From Bryopsis sp. KO-2023 (lineage: Eukaryota > Chlorophyta > Ulvophyceae > Bryopsidales > Bryopsidaceae): a stretch of 64,000 bases of DNA. The notes under the pieces are model-generated. The model worked only from the letters and a program-made list of their open reading frames with translations. It made no database searches and was not told the DNA's origin. A program made the position numbers and the translations under genes. Shown here piece after piece: positions 1-12,400 of this stretch. The stretch spans positions 1,984,001 to 2,048,000 of the forward strand of contig BSYQ01000002.1 in assembly GCA_030272585.1 (NCBI GenBank), in the 5' to 3' direction. Within the stretch, counting starts at the first letter, position 1. Every line of letters starts with the position of its first letter.

Positions 1-45
1 TATAGGCTCTGGCCTGGCATGTCTCGTAATATGTTTGGTTGGTTG
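1..45 (+). repeat. CCAACC intronic repeat, copy 1
   Basis: Starts TATAGGCTCTGGCCTGGCAT and ends GGTTGG, just before the acceptor of the M48 exon. It is the first of at least seven copies. The others are 3407-3461, 4517-4576 and 16440-16490 in the same orientation, and 4027-4086, 4287-4345 and 17085-17116 inverted. Confidence 0.8.
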
Positions 46-61
46 ACCTTAATGATCGCAG

Positions 62-774
62 AGTTGATTGGCGGCGCTGGTGGCGACGCTGATGGGGTAG
101 CATTCGTGGTCGGTCATGAACTCGCCCACGTGTTTGCGCAGCATCGGCAAGAGAAACTCGCCCACCACCTCCAAGCCGAGAGCTTCCATTTCGCGCTCGA
201 GTGGTTGTGCGACAGGTTGATCGATCACTTTGTCTGGAATCGGGAAAGGTGGGGGGAGGATGGAGACTTCGCCCCACGCGATGTGAATGCAGAGCTGGTA
301 AACCCTTCACACCCTCCCCGTCACAACCCGAAGCTTGAATTAGAGCAACAGTGAGTGATATCGCCGTTTCTATCGTACGGAAGGAAATCCACGCGCGCGC
401 TCTTTGATTCGTAGAGAGATGCGGGTTCAGCATCCTTGCTGATGAAGCTCCTGACGCACGGCTTGATTCGGGGAGGTGGCCTGGTGCTGAGCGTGTTACC
501 TCTCAGCCGGCGGCTCGAGCACGAGGCCGATGCGATTGGAACGCAACTCGCACAGCTCGGAGGTTACTGCCCGCTGGGCGGACTGACGGTGGTCGCACGA
601 GCTGTCGAGCACGATTCCTTCGCAAGCACCCATCCTTCTCGTCGGAGCCGCATGAAGAGCATCTGGAAAATGGAGTATGAAAAGGGAAAAATATGCTCTT
701 ATTACGTTGACCCCATAGAATCGTACATTGCCGACTTCCGCAGCACCCGCCTTGGACGTTTCTTCTCGTTCTGA
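62..774 (+). CDS. OMA1-like M48 metallopeptidase, last two exons (partial)
   Basis: Two exons, 62-297 and 415-774, join in phase. The first follows an AG acceptor and ends at a GTAAAC donor; the second ends at TGA 772-774. The first exon holds the zinc-binding HExxH motif as HELAHVFAQH. The second has a hydrophobic stretch (LVLSVLP), then LEHEADAIG, which gives the third zinc ligand (ExxxD), then a THPSRRSRMKSI stretch typical of the M48 C-terminus. M48C peptidases of the OMA1 type are membrane-bound mitochondrial proteases in inner-membrane quality control; that role is inferred from the family. The 5' exons lie left of the window. The intron before the first visible exon holds a copy of the CCAACC repeat family seen in the ankyrin gene. 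A bacterial-type M48 is unlikely because the reading frame is split by an intron. Confidence 0.75.
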
Positions 775-3400
775 TGGGGAACCTTCAAAATGGGGCTTTG
801 TAGGACACCCTTAATTGACACACTGCCGGTGGATTTGTGAGGTACAAGAGTTTATAGCTCTTTTAGGAGGGGGTATTCGAAACGCAAGAATCGATGAGAG
901 TATTTGCATCGGAATTCAGGGTGATTTTTGGAAGAGGTGTTTGTACAGGGGGGGCTCTTTTTTGCTGTGGGGCTGCTGTGCCTCACTGACATCTTTTGAT
1001 GGATTGGTAATGCAGGGGTTGCACCATCAAAAATTCGAAATTAATCTTTAGATGCTTAACACAATGCTCATTGAACAGTCATCGAATGTGGGTTTCAAAT
1101 CAAGAGTCGATGGCGCATCGCTAAAAAATTGCGGACTGCCAGTTTACGTGCAAATTTTACTTTGTTTTTTTGCCCCCCAACTTCATCGTCCTAGGTGCAC
1201 CTGAGGGGCTGGGTGGGATGCCGCGTTTTACGTAGCAGTGTCAATACGTGGGCACTTTCAAGTCTTGACCGATTTAAATCGTGGTGAAGAACTCGCATGG
1301 CCTGGGTCCAACCAACGAGCGGTGTATTTTATCCCTGTCTCCAGTGCTGCGTCCGAAGGTCGAATTTCACGTGTGGTGTTCTCGAGAACTGAATTGACCT
1401 ACATGCTGACCCAGTTGCCTGAATATGCCAGGACACCCTAACCGCCCAGTGCATCTCCCCCGACCAGTAATAAATCCACGAATGCATACACTGTACAGTG
1501 AAAGATAATACATGCATTATCTTTCAGGAGGTGGATGCTCCACTGGGACGACATCACGGACAATGTCATCGTGGGATCTTGCCCAAGGAGTCCAGAGGCT
1601 TCGGTGCTTTTCCATCCAAACGAGTACTCGTTCCCTTTTCTCCGCGCCGAGACGCTGCACTGTAGATTTTGTTTGATCGCTATTGTAGCACCCAGGTCGC
1701 TTTTTTCGATGTGCGCAGGAAAGCTTTCCTTAAGGATTGCGGAGAAAGCTGGGACAACGGCTGTGTTCTCCCTTCTGGTTTGTCTTGCGCTACGCTTCTA
1801 TGTCATACCTCGTACGCCAACTTGAGCGGATTGCTGTTTCGGAAAATGGTTTTTTTTCTCCTTCCTTTCTCATGGTTTTATTTTTGGAGAAAAGGAACCT
1901 CTTTTTCAATCCCAATGTCAATGGGTGGATAGAAATGGCTTCACGAAACAGAACACCCATGCAGTGTTTGCGCTCAGTTACGCTCGTCGATTATTTCACT
2001 GGGTCGCATGTGTTGTTTCCTACCAACCCTTGCTGCTCATTCATCCAACCACAGACATGAACAACCAACAACCCTTGTGCCTCTGCTTTCTCAACGTCTA
2101 CAGTGTGATATTTGCTTGGAGGCGATTTGCGAAAAACGGCATAGGAATGACCAGAGTCCCAACACGTGATTTTGATCACAGGGACCAAAAACTCTGATGC
2201 TCCCGGAGGCCATACGTTGGCGTTTTTGTTGGCCCTGGACAAGAAGATCTACGTCCATTGCACCAGGGATCGATCGGGCCACCCTGGCGGCGCTGGATTT
2301 TTCCCAAAGGTCAGATATATCTTCGTTGAGTTCTATCATCCTGTTTTGGCATATGTCGGTTCCAGGGAGTGTGTCCTAGCATGAGAAGTTCCGCACTCTT
2401 GGTCGTTTTCTTACCACAATCAGGGCTGAGAGCTCCACGGCGCTCTGCGATTGATCAGAGCTGAGCGCTCCCAGGCCCACCCCTACGTCGATAGAAGGCC
2501 TAGACTGCCTCAAGGCAATCCCTGAGGTGAGCTGTCGATTTGGTTATCGATCGGTTGTAGGAATTCGTGCTTTTCAAATCCAGCCCTAGGGTTGGCCTGC
2601 TCTTGAGGGTGTGTTAATTTCTTGGGCATTACCGTGTTTGTCAGTGTCTGACCTGTAGACGTCCAGCCGCCGTTCGAAGGCTGCCACGCCGTCTCCAAAG
2701 CGCGAACGGGAACGGGGCCCAAGGACACGGTGAAGCCAAATTTTGTTTCGAGTTTTGATGGCCGCACGCAATGGCCCAGCATTTTACGTTTACTTTTGAG
2801 TGCTCTTAGAGACCCCATGCTTTCTCACTATGTAAACGGTTGGTTGGTCGACCTTTGGGAGTCTAGAGACTCTGTTTTGCGGTCGTTTGAGTGTTGGTTG
2901 GCCCAACTCAGAAATGGAAACGAGAACCCGGCGGCTGGCAAAGGTCCTACAGCCGATCTGTGGGGATGTGATTTTCCTGCTCAAAAGAGATGGGGTGGGG
3001 TGCGAAGGAGATATGGGGAAATTGAGAAAAGAATGGTTTTCACGCAACGAGACTTCAGGGTTGCATTTCACCATCTTGTATAGCAGTAGTAGCCCCATGG
3101 TCAACAGCGCCTTTATTCAAGCTATTATTTGTTTCGCCGAATGTCGTTATGCAAAACGAAAACAAGGCAGAACCCTAACACCCCCCCCCCCCCCCCCAAA
3201 AAAAAAAAAGAAAGTAATAAGCAAAAGCAGAAGAACTGATGGACCTGGAAGTGAGGTGAAAGAGAAAATATCAACACAGCAGGGAATGAACGGGAAACTC
3301 TTCAACCTTGAACCTTACTGAATCAGGGTATAAAGCGGTCCGGAAAAAAAAATATTTATAAGATGTTTTTTTTTTCTACAGCAAAAATATATATTTCTTT
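775..3400. other. Intergenic stretch, no supported gene
   Basis: Only short ORFs without recognisable motifs or consistent splice phases are present. A homopolymer run (C then A) lies at 3180-3210. I see no transposon ends here. Confidence 0.5.
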
Positions 3401-3406
3401 GTATTC

Positions 3407-3461
3407 CCCCGATGCTATAGGCTCTGGCCTGCCATGTCTTGCAGTATTTTTGGTTGGAATC
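3407..3461 (+). repeat. CCAACC intronic repeat, copy 2
   Basis: Runs from CCCCCGATGCTATAGGCTCT to GGTTGG. It lies just downstream of the ankyrin gene stop, so probably in its 3' UTR, and pairs in inverted orientation with 4027-4086. Confidence 0.75.
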
Positions 3462-3467
3462 CCTCCG

Positions 3468-6400
3468 TCAGGAAATACAACATTGGTGTGGTTGGTGGTG
3501 GCGTTGTAGCCTGCTGTGGACGCAACGCTCGTCGGGAGTCATTCCCTGGTTGTCGCGTATGACTTGGCTCGCACCTTTTGAGAAACATACAGGCAAAGTT
3601 ACAATCATAGGCGTAGCCAGGATGATAAACTTGGGGGCCCCAGAAAGAAATTGGAGAAACAAGACAGAGAAAAACACAAGCTTTTGTTTAAACAAAAAAA
3701 AAAAAAATTCTTTCTGTTTTTTTTTTTCTGATTTTTTTTCTGGGTGCACCACAAAATCATGAGGAGCCAAAGCGTCTTTTTTTTTGGGGGGGGGCTGCCG
3801 CCAGCTCCCCCCCCCCCCACTCCCGGCTACGCCGCCTATGGTTACAATGGGTAAAATAAAGGAGATTCCATGCATGGAAGTACTAACATGGGTATCAATA
3901 TTTTTCTTGGTTTTCTTTTTCTCACTGTTACCAACAAAACTTATGCATAAAATGTCAAAGCCTGTAGGGTGGATAATACAATGAACCGTTAGACAGCAAG
4001 ATCAACACAAAACGATTTCACTTTTACCAACCAAGCGAAATATCACAACACATACCAGGCCAGAGCCTGCAGCATCGGGGGAATGAAGAAAGAACCCTAA
4101 GCCAGCAAGGGTTTTATTTATTTCCACAATCAAGCTATAACCCTTGCCAATTGAGTGCACCCACCACGTCTCGTCAATTCCTTGGCAATGGCATGAGAGA
4201 GGTGAATGAACGCTTCGTGCAGCGGAGTGTACCCTTGGCTGTCTTGAGCATCGATATCAGCCCCTGAAAAAGGCGATATCAATCAGCCAACCAAAAATAT
4301 TACAAGGTATGCCATGCCAGAGCATACAGCGTCGGGGGAATACAAAGAAAAACACTTAGCCAGCAGGGTTCATATCGCTGGAATCAATCTATCCAGCCAG
4401 TTAATATTTACAAACAACAGCAAAAGGCTGTTCCACCAAGAGAAGAAAGCGGGTAATCATCATACGTTGAGAAAACAACGATACATCCAGCCCGAAAGTA
4501 AGCGAGTTTCTCTTTGTGTACCCCCGATGCTATATGCTCTGGCCTGGGATGTCTTGTAATCTTTTTGGTTGGTTGGAGTGACACCATGAACAGCCGACAA
4601 AAGTTTAATCTGATATGTCAGATGGAAGCTTTTTTGCACCAATGGATAAACTTTGCGAATCTGAGTGAACCCACCATTCTCAATCAACGTTGTGACTATT
4701 TCGAGACTGTGGGCGGCGACCGCCATATGCAATGGAGTACTGCCACAATAAGTTCGAGCATTAACATTGGCCCCTGAAAAAGGTTTTTATGAAAAAGATT
4801 CCGTTTGTTATCATGTCATACTAATCAAAAAAAAAATGAAAAAAATGAAAAATGAAAAAAACCCCGAAACAATGATCAAAAACGAAAGAGTTTGCAATGG
4901 CGGCACCTATGCATGGTGGCTGGTCTATGTATCATCGTGCCAAACACACACTTTTCATCATTTTCATCTCTTCTTTCAATTTTCTTCATTTTCATTCCTC
5001 GCTATAGAGCTTAAAATTTACAAACCTGCTGACAACAGAAGCCGCACTGTTGGGAGGTGGCCTGAAAATACTGCTGCATGCAGCGCTGTTTCGTTCAACT
5101 CGTCCTCCTCATTCACTTTCCACCCCAGTAATATCAGCAACTGCAAAAAACCGACCAGATGCCTTCTCACTTATGCATTGATCAGACCCATTCACTTGAA
5201 CGAATCGGATAAGGCAAAAATATTAACAAACAACTACCGATCAATCAATAACCCCCCACGGCACAAGAGAGCCGCCACTGAAATATAACTCTATTGTGTT
5301 TCGGAATCACACGGGAAAACCCCCGTGTGACTTGAAACAGGCCCCAGGAGTACAGCCATGTCAGACATGGGTTGCAACTTAATTCAATGGAGCATCGGTT
5401 TGATTAATTGTGGAAACGAATACAGACTTGTGCAACAAAAGATGTGGAGCAGAGATAGGACTTGGGCCGATTTTTTGGTCCGGCTCCGGTCCGGTCCGGT
5501 TACGGTCGGGTTACGGTCACCGTACTACGGCCGTAACTCCGTACCGTAACCGGACTTGTTTACTCCGGTTACGGTCCGGCTGATTTACGGTTGGTTACGG
5601 TCCTGGTTACGGTGGTTTTTTATGGTTTACGGTTTTACGGGTTACGGTGTTACGGTCAGAATTTACGGTGGTCCGGTGGGTCAATTACGGTGTTACGGTC
5701 AGTCTTTTACGGTTGTTTTTACGGTCCGTAGTGCACCGTAGTTGCCAAAGTACGGTACGGGATGTACGGAGTCATTACGGGTCACTACGGTTGCTACGGT
5801 CACACCTGATACAGGGAGAAACATCCACAGAGTGGTTGTAAAACCATTTATATTTGTTCCCACCCAGCCCAACATCCCACAGAGTCCCAACAGGTCATGA
5901 ACCCACAGAGTCACAACCATTAACTCAAATGATCCCACCCATCAACCCACAGAATCCCAACTGTTTATAAACCCACAGTATCCCAACAGCCCATCAACCC
6001 ACATAATCCCAACAGCCCATAAACCCACAGAGTCCCAACAGCCCAAAAACCCACAGAGTCCCAACAGGTCATGAACCCACAGAGTCACAACCATTAACTC
6101 AAATGATCCCACCCATCAACCCACAGAATCCCAACTGTTTATAAACCCACAGTATCCCAACAGCCCATCAACCCACATAATCCCAACAGCCCATAAACCC
6201 ACAGAGTCCCAACAGCCCAAAAACCCACAGAGTCCCAACAGGTCATGAACCCACAGAGTCACAACCATTAACTCAAATGATCCCACCCATCAACCCACAG
6301 AATCCCAACTGTTTATCAACCCACAGTATCCCAACAGCCCATCAACCCACATAATCCCAACAGCCCATAAACCCACAGAGTCCCAACAGCCCAAAAACCC

Positions 6401-9400
6401 ACAGAGTCCCAACAGGTCATGAACCCACAGAGTCACAACCATTAACTCAAATGATCCCACCCATCAACCCACAGAATCCCAACTGTTTATCAACCCACAG
6501 TATCCCAACAGCCCATCAACCCACATAATCCCAACAGCCCATAAACCCACAGAGTCCCAACAGCCCAAAAACCCACAGAGTCCCAACAGCCCCAAAACCC
6601 ACAGAGTCCCAACAGCCCCAAAACCCACAGAGTCACAACCATTAACTCAAATGATCCCACCCATCAACCCACAGAATCCCAACTGTTTATCAACCCACAG
6701 TATCCCAACAGCCCATCAACCCACATAATCCCAACAGCCCATCAACCCACAGAGTCCCAACAGCCCAAAAACCCACAGAGTCCCAACAGCCCATCAACCC
6801 ACAGAGTCACAACCATTAACATCCCATCGGATGATTCATTTTGATTCTATTTTTTTTTTGGTTTTCCCCCCCCCTTCCCCCCCCTCCCCCCCCCCCTCCC
6901 CCCCCCTCCCCCCTTTCCCCATTGAATCACCCCCCCCCTCCAATCAACCCCGCTCTTCACACCAGCCCGATAAAAGTGAAAGCTCGGTGACGTGATCATC
7001 GGATAACCGTGACCTTCTAGAACGCACTATGTGTCCCAGTTTTGAGAACGCACGCTCACTAGCAGCTGAGCTGCTTGGGACAGCAAGATATCGACGAGCC
7101 AACTCACTAACTATCGGAAGTCGACTTTTATTTTCCCGCCACCACACCAGGGGTTCACTACACTTGCCCATATTCTGTCTCTCACCCAGAAATCTGTCTA
7201 TTTCATGCAAAGCCAAGGTCCTGTCACCCCCACCACCACCGTCATCGCTGTCATCGCTGCACAAGACTGTGCTTATGTTCCCTTTTCTTTTTTTGGTTTG
7301 TGTGGCTTGGACGGTGATCTCCCCCTTCTCGATCAGATCACGTGCATGATCCGAAAGCAGTATCCTTAGGTGCCTCAGCATGGAGGACTTGTGGAAGAGG
7401 AGTCTCTCAGGGTAAAACCGGAGTATCCCCTGGGGAGCAGGAAAATCAGCTTGGTTGTCGGGCAGCAGTTGCAAAAACAGGTACGCTTCTTCGAGGGATC
7501 GCCACCGCACTGACACATCCATAAGAGCGCACAACATCCAGGCCAGCCCGAGCTGCGGGTCGCTCCATTCCTTCTCCAGCTTGTCCACCATGGCATACAC
7601 AATTGGCGACAGCGCCTGGATGTTCGGTGGGGGGGATCTCCCCTCCTTCACGGCCTCCACATTTGTTCTGATCCAGTCTTTCCAAAAACTGTGGATCCTC
7701 GCGAACGTCAGGACCACCCTCCCGCTTGTCACTGTTTTCGATGCCTCCAATCTAAAACAAGACATCACATTGAATGAATACTTGATAAATAACGGGCTGC
7801 AGTTCAGTTTGTTATTCCCTGTTTTTTCTTTTGTCGTTTTGTTCACACTACTTGAAAAATCATACATCTTCTCAATAATCAAGTTTTTTGTTTGGTTTTT
7901 TTTCTGCAATGTTGTACTTACAGGTGTGTGGCATCCCTCGCAATTTTCAGCAACTCCAACAGGCTCTCCAGCAGCGTCCACTGCCGTGGTGTTATTTCAC
8001 GGTGCTCATCCCCCTCCCCATGTTGCTCAGCTAGCAATCGATCGATTGCTGGCCTGAGCCTCACGGCTCTCTGGAGCATGATGAAGGTGCTGTTCCACCG
8101 TGTGCTCACGATCGTGGGGAGTTGCAGCACCCTAGGTTTTCTTGGTGGGGGTGCCGGCTGCGATGATGGTGCACCAGACTGTTGCGAAGGGCCACCAGCC
8201 TGTTGAGAAGGGCCAACCACTTCCACATCCATGGTCTCTGCCGTGCCCTCTCCCTGCAGATCACACAACACTTGTCACCTCACAGACATGCATTGAAATC
8301 GATTGGAACACAACATGTCAATGATAGTGAAAATTTGTTCGACCGTAAAAAACCGTAAAAAACCGTAAACACCGTAAAACACCGTAAACACCGTAAAACA
8401 CCGTAAAAAACCGTAAAAAACCGTAAAAAACCCGTAAAACACCCGTAAAACACCCGTAAAAAACCGTAAAACACCGTAAAACACCGGAAAAAACCGGAAC
8501 CGGACCAAAATTTTGGAAAAAAAAATACAACTCAATAATCACCTGTGATGTCAGATCTTCCACAGCAGCAGCAGCAGCAGCAGCTGCAGCAATATCATCA
8601 AGATCCTGACTGGTGGGACCCTGCAGCCAAACAACACCCAAAACAAGCCATTTAGATGTCAGAAAAAATTCAACTTATAACAAGAAGCAAGCAGCAACAC
8701 AGAAAAAGGGAAGTGAATGGAAGCAACAGAAAATAAAGGAGAGTTTATCCACCTGTGGCGCCATATCCTGTGCATCCTCCAGCGAGTCCTCGCTTTCCTC
8801 CTCCCCGAGGTCCGCCGGCATGTACTCCACCTCCCCCCCCTCCCCCCCTTCCCCCCCTTCCCCCCTTTCCCACATCTCTACCTGAGCCTGACTGAACTTA
8901 GTTTTAAAAGTAGAGGAGCGCCGTACATGGGCTGCTACCCCTTTCAACACATCTATTGCCTCTAGTAGTAAGGCCGTGTGTTTATTGACCCTCCCAATAA
9001 CGCCTATATGCCCTAAGCCCAGCTGCACCACATTGTGGAGCATGTGCAAGGAGCACCTGAGCCAGTCAAATTCTAATTCTTCTTGAAGGGCCTTCCTAAT
9101 ATTCGATCCACAATCTGAAATTATGGTCGGCCTCAATTCTCCTAACTGAGCTGACCCCCCAAAGTACCCCTGAAGCAGTTTTGGAATTTCCACCGAAAGA
9201 ACCTCTGCGGTTATGCTTGTATACTCTAACCTATGCGATCCTAATGTCCTAGTCTTCAAAACCCACTCTGTATCTACCCAGCTGCATGTGAATGTTATAT
9301 ATTCACATGAAGTCCTACTCTTCCACAGGTCGGTCGTAAAAGCGGTTACCTTCCATGGGACGGACCTCGTCAACCTTTCCATCTCGCTCTTGTAGACAGA

Positions 9401-12400
9401 ACTGATCTCGCGCTTTATGGTTTTGGGATCCACTTTTGGGCATTTGGGTTCAAGCACCCTGGCGAACTCGAGGAAGGCTGGAGTGCATGGAGTCCCAAAA
9501 GGAAGGGAGTCCCTCGCCACCCACTTTGCCGCTTCCCTGACGAACCTCTTGTATCCGGCACTGCCGGCTTGGTAGCGCACATTCTGTACATCACACATGC
9601 ACATCAGCACCACATGCAGTCCCCCAAAATTCAGGCTGGAAATTCCAGCATCCAGCAACACAACAACACATGCAGTCCCCCAAAATTCAGGCTGGAAATT
9701 CCAGCATCCAGCAACACAACAACACATGCAGTCCCCCAAAAATCAGGCTGGAAATTCCAGCATCCAGCAACACAACAACACATGCATTAACATCACAAGC
9801 AATCACAAACCTACCCGGTGTAGAGACTTGGATATCAGCGTCTCGGATGGGTCCTCGCTTGACTTCCCCCCCTTTCCTGGCTTCAAATGGCCTGCTGCCA
9901 TACTATGGATCTGATCGATCTTCCAAAACTAAGGTAATATTAGGTCACAGCAGTAATCCGACATCATAACTGCGTCCTAGAACCGATTTTAGCAATGATC
10001 GGTTTTTTTTTTTTTTTTTTTCATTTTTGGCTGATCGGTGATCGTGATCGTGATCGGCCGATCAAATGTTGATCGTGCTCTTGATCGTCCGATCACATGT
10101 TGATCGTGATCGTGATCGGTTCGCCGATCACCGATCTGATCGGTTGTTCCGATCACGATCCCGATCACGATCAAGCGCCGCGACCTGTCGGCACTTCATC
10201 GGCTGACCTTGATCGGTGTGATCGTGATCGGCCGATCGTGATCGGACCTGCATCCGATCATGATCGGTATTGATCATTTGATCGATGAATTGATCGGTCT
10301 CGCGAAAATGCCAACAAGTCACCACCCGCAGGTGTTTCTGAGGTGGAAGGATTCGAACCGAGTACCTAACGGATTAGAAGCATACTCACTAACGCTTGGA
10401 CCACTCGGAGCCACGGTTTGTAGGTCATCCGTGTCATTATATACGTGATCTGTCAGTCCGACAAACTGAGGTATATAATGACACGGATGACCTAGTGACC
10501 GTGGCTCCGAGTGGTCCAAGCGTTAATGCGTCTGTCTCTAGTCTGTTAGGTCCCAGGTTCGAATCCCTGCACCCCAGAAACACCTGCGGGTGGTGATTTC
10601 TCGGCATTTGTGATGGACCGATCAATTGACCGATCATGATCCGATCTAATCGGCATCTCCGATCCTGATCCCGATCAAGCGACGCGACCTGTCGCCACTT
10701 GATCGGCTGACGTTGATCGGTGTGATCGTGATCGGCCGACCAAAGTTGGCCGATTAAATTGGTCAGCCGATCAGATTGGTGATCGGCCGATCATGATCGA
10801 TGATCGGTCGGACCGAGTTGATCGGCGATCGATCTGATCGGAAAAACCCGATCACGATTTAATCAGTCGGACCGATCAATCCACGACCGATTAGATCGTG
10901 ATCGGATCCATAGTATGCCTGCTGCTGCCATTTTCGACGTCCATTCTTCTAATGGGAAGTCCTTCCCATCCTTCGCAGCATCATCGATCCACCCCTTGGC
11001 AGTGGTGAGGACATCATGGTCTTTCACACCATGCCTCCCAGAGCAGTGGGACTTGATGCCACTGTAGGACCCCTTGGCTGCAGACATCCACACCAAAATA
11101 AAAAACTACTCCAGAAATATTAACCCAGAAAAAGAAAAAAAAAAACAAAACAAAATACTTACACCAAGAGCACATGTGTCCGCACAGCAAACACTTCAGC
11201 TTGACCAGCCTGTCCTCTTTTTTCTTCCCCTTTTCTCCTTTTACATAGGCCTCCCACGAGCCGTCGTCGAGCTGCACCACCAGGGTCGCCAGCGGTGCGT
11301 AGTCGACAGGACGCAACCCCGCATCCTTTCTGACCTCGCCCATCAACTGAACATCCGACGTCGCCGACATACTGAACACACTCCGGAAAAAAACGAAAAC
11401 ACACCGCGAGACAGTAGAAAACCAAAGGAGAAACTAGCGATGGGAGAGTGGCTAGGTTATAAGGGAGGTTGCGTACGACGGGACAACTTTCCACCGTAAC
11501 TCCTCTTTACGGTGGAACGGACTCCGGTTTGCGGATTACGGTGTTACGGTCATGTGATTACGGCGCTACGGTGGATGATTTACGGTGCTACGGTTGTTGA
11601 TTTACGGTGAGTTTACGGCATGCTCCGGTGTACGGTGATAACCGAACCGTAAATCCGTCATTTCATGCTCCGGACCGCCGTAATGACGCCGTAGTACTAC
11701 GGATAACATTTACGGTGGTCCGGTTCCGAGCACGAAAACCACTCCGGTCCGGACCGGAGTGACCGTAACCGTAAGTGACCGGAGTGAGGTTACGGTACGG
11801 TTTACGGTACCGTAACCGTAAAGTCCTACCACTGATGTGGAGCCATAGCGACCTAAACAAGCGTGAACTGATTCCTAAGGCTCCTTGGGGATGAAACAAA
11901 CAACTATCGCTAACCTCGACGGTCGAATAGTCTCGGTCCTTGCATGCGTAGTGAAGTAAATCGGTACCCACTCCCTGGCGAAAACGAAACGAAGTCAGTG
12001 CCTGACCTGCTGGTGAGCTGTTTGCACTCTGTTTAAGACAGTAACTTCACTGCATTTTTTTGGACGGCGAAACTGGTCCAACTTGACAACCCTCACCAAG
12101 AATACCTTTTCCAAGTGCACCTTCCTCACGGCCTCAATGATTCGCATCCCAAATTTTCCGACCCCTACTTAAGCTAAAAAAAAGTTGGTTTTGACTTAAA
12201 GTCGGCCAAAAGTTGGTCAAAAGCTACATGGCTTATGTCAGTACAAAGCCGATATCAACTTATGTTGTAAAAAAGTCGAGTGACGTATCAATAACATATG
12301 TCGTTAACAGCTGTTTTTCGGCTTATGTTGATCAACTGTTCACCCAACTAAAAGTTGACCAACATTTGTTTGAGTCGATGTCAACTGACTTAAGTAGATA

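Larger units (their letters stand above)
5450..11834 (-). mobile_element. hAT-1: autonomous-type hAT DNA transposon, 6385 bp
   Basis: Terminal inverted repeats are CAGAGATAGGACTT on the left and AAGTCCTACCACTG on the right (12 of 14 matching). The 8-bp target duplication is ATGTGGAG at 5442-5449 and 11835-11842. Eight-base duplications are the hallmark of hAT elements. Both ends carry dense arrays of TTACGG/CCGTAA (5480-5790 and 11490-11825), as expected for subterminal transposase-binding repeats. The element carries a multi-exon transposase on the minus strand and a minisatellite near its left end. It sits in an intron of the ankyrin gene. The 9899-10917 MITE is nested in it. Confidence 0.95.

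Noticed and set aside
5835-6825. Possible CRISPR array from regular repeats
   Set aside because: Units are contiguous variants without unique spacers, inside a eukaryotic transposon. It is a minisatellite.
8340-8500. Extra MITE in hAT-1
   Set aside because: The CCGTAAAA array has no inverted ends or duplication; it is an internal array in a transposase intron.
10490-10575. Functional tRNA gene
   Set aside because: A and B boxes are good, but I cannot pair an acceptor stem and the sequence is doubled as an inverted repeat inside a MITE.
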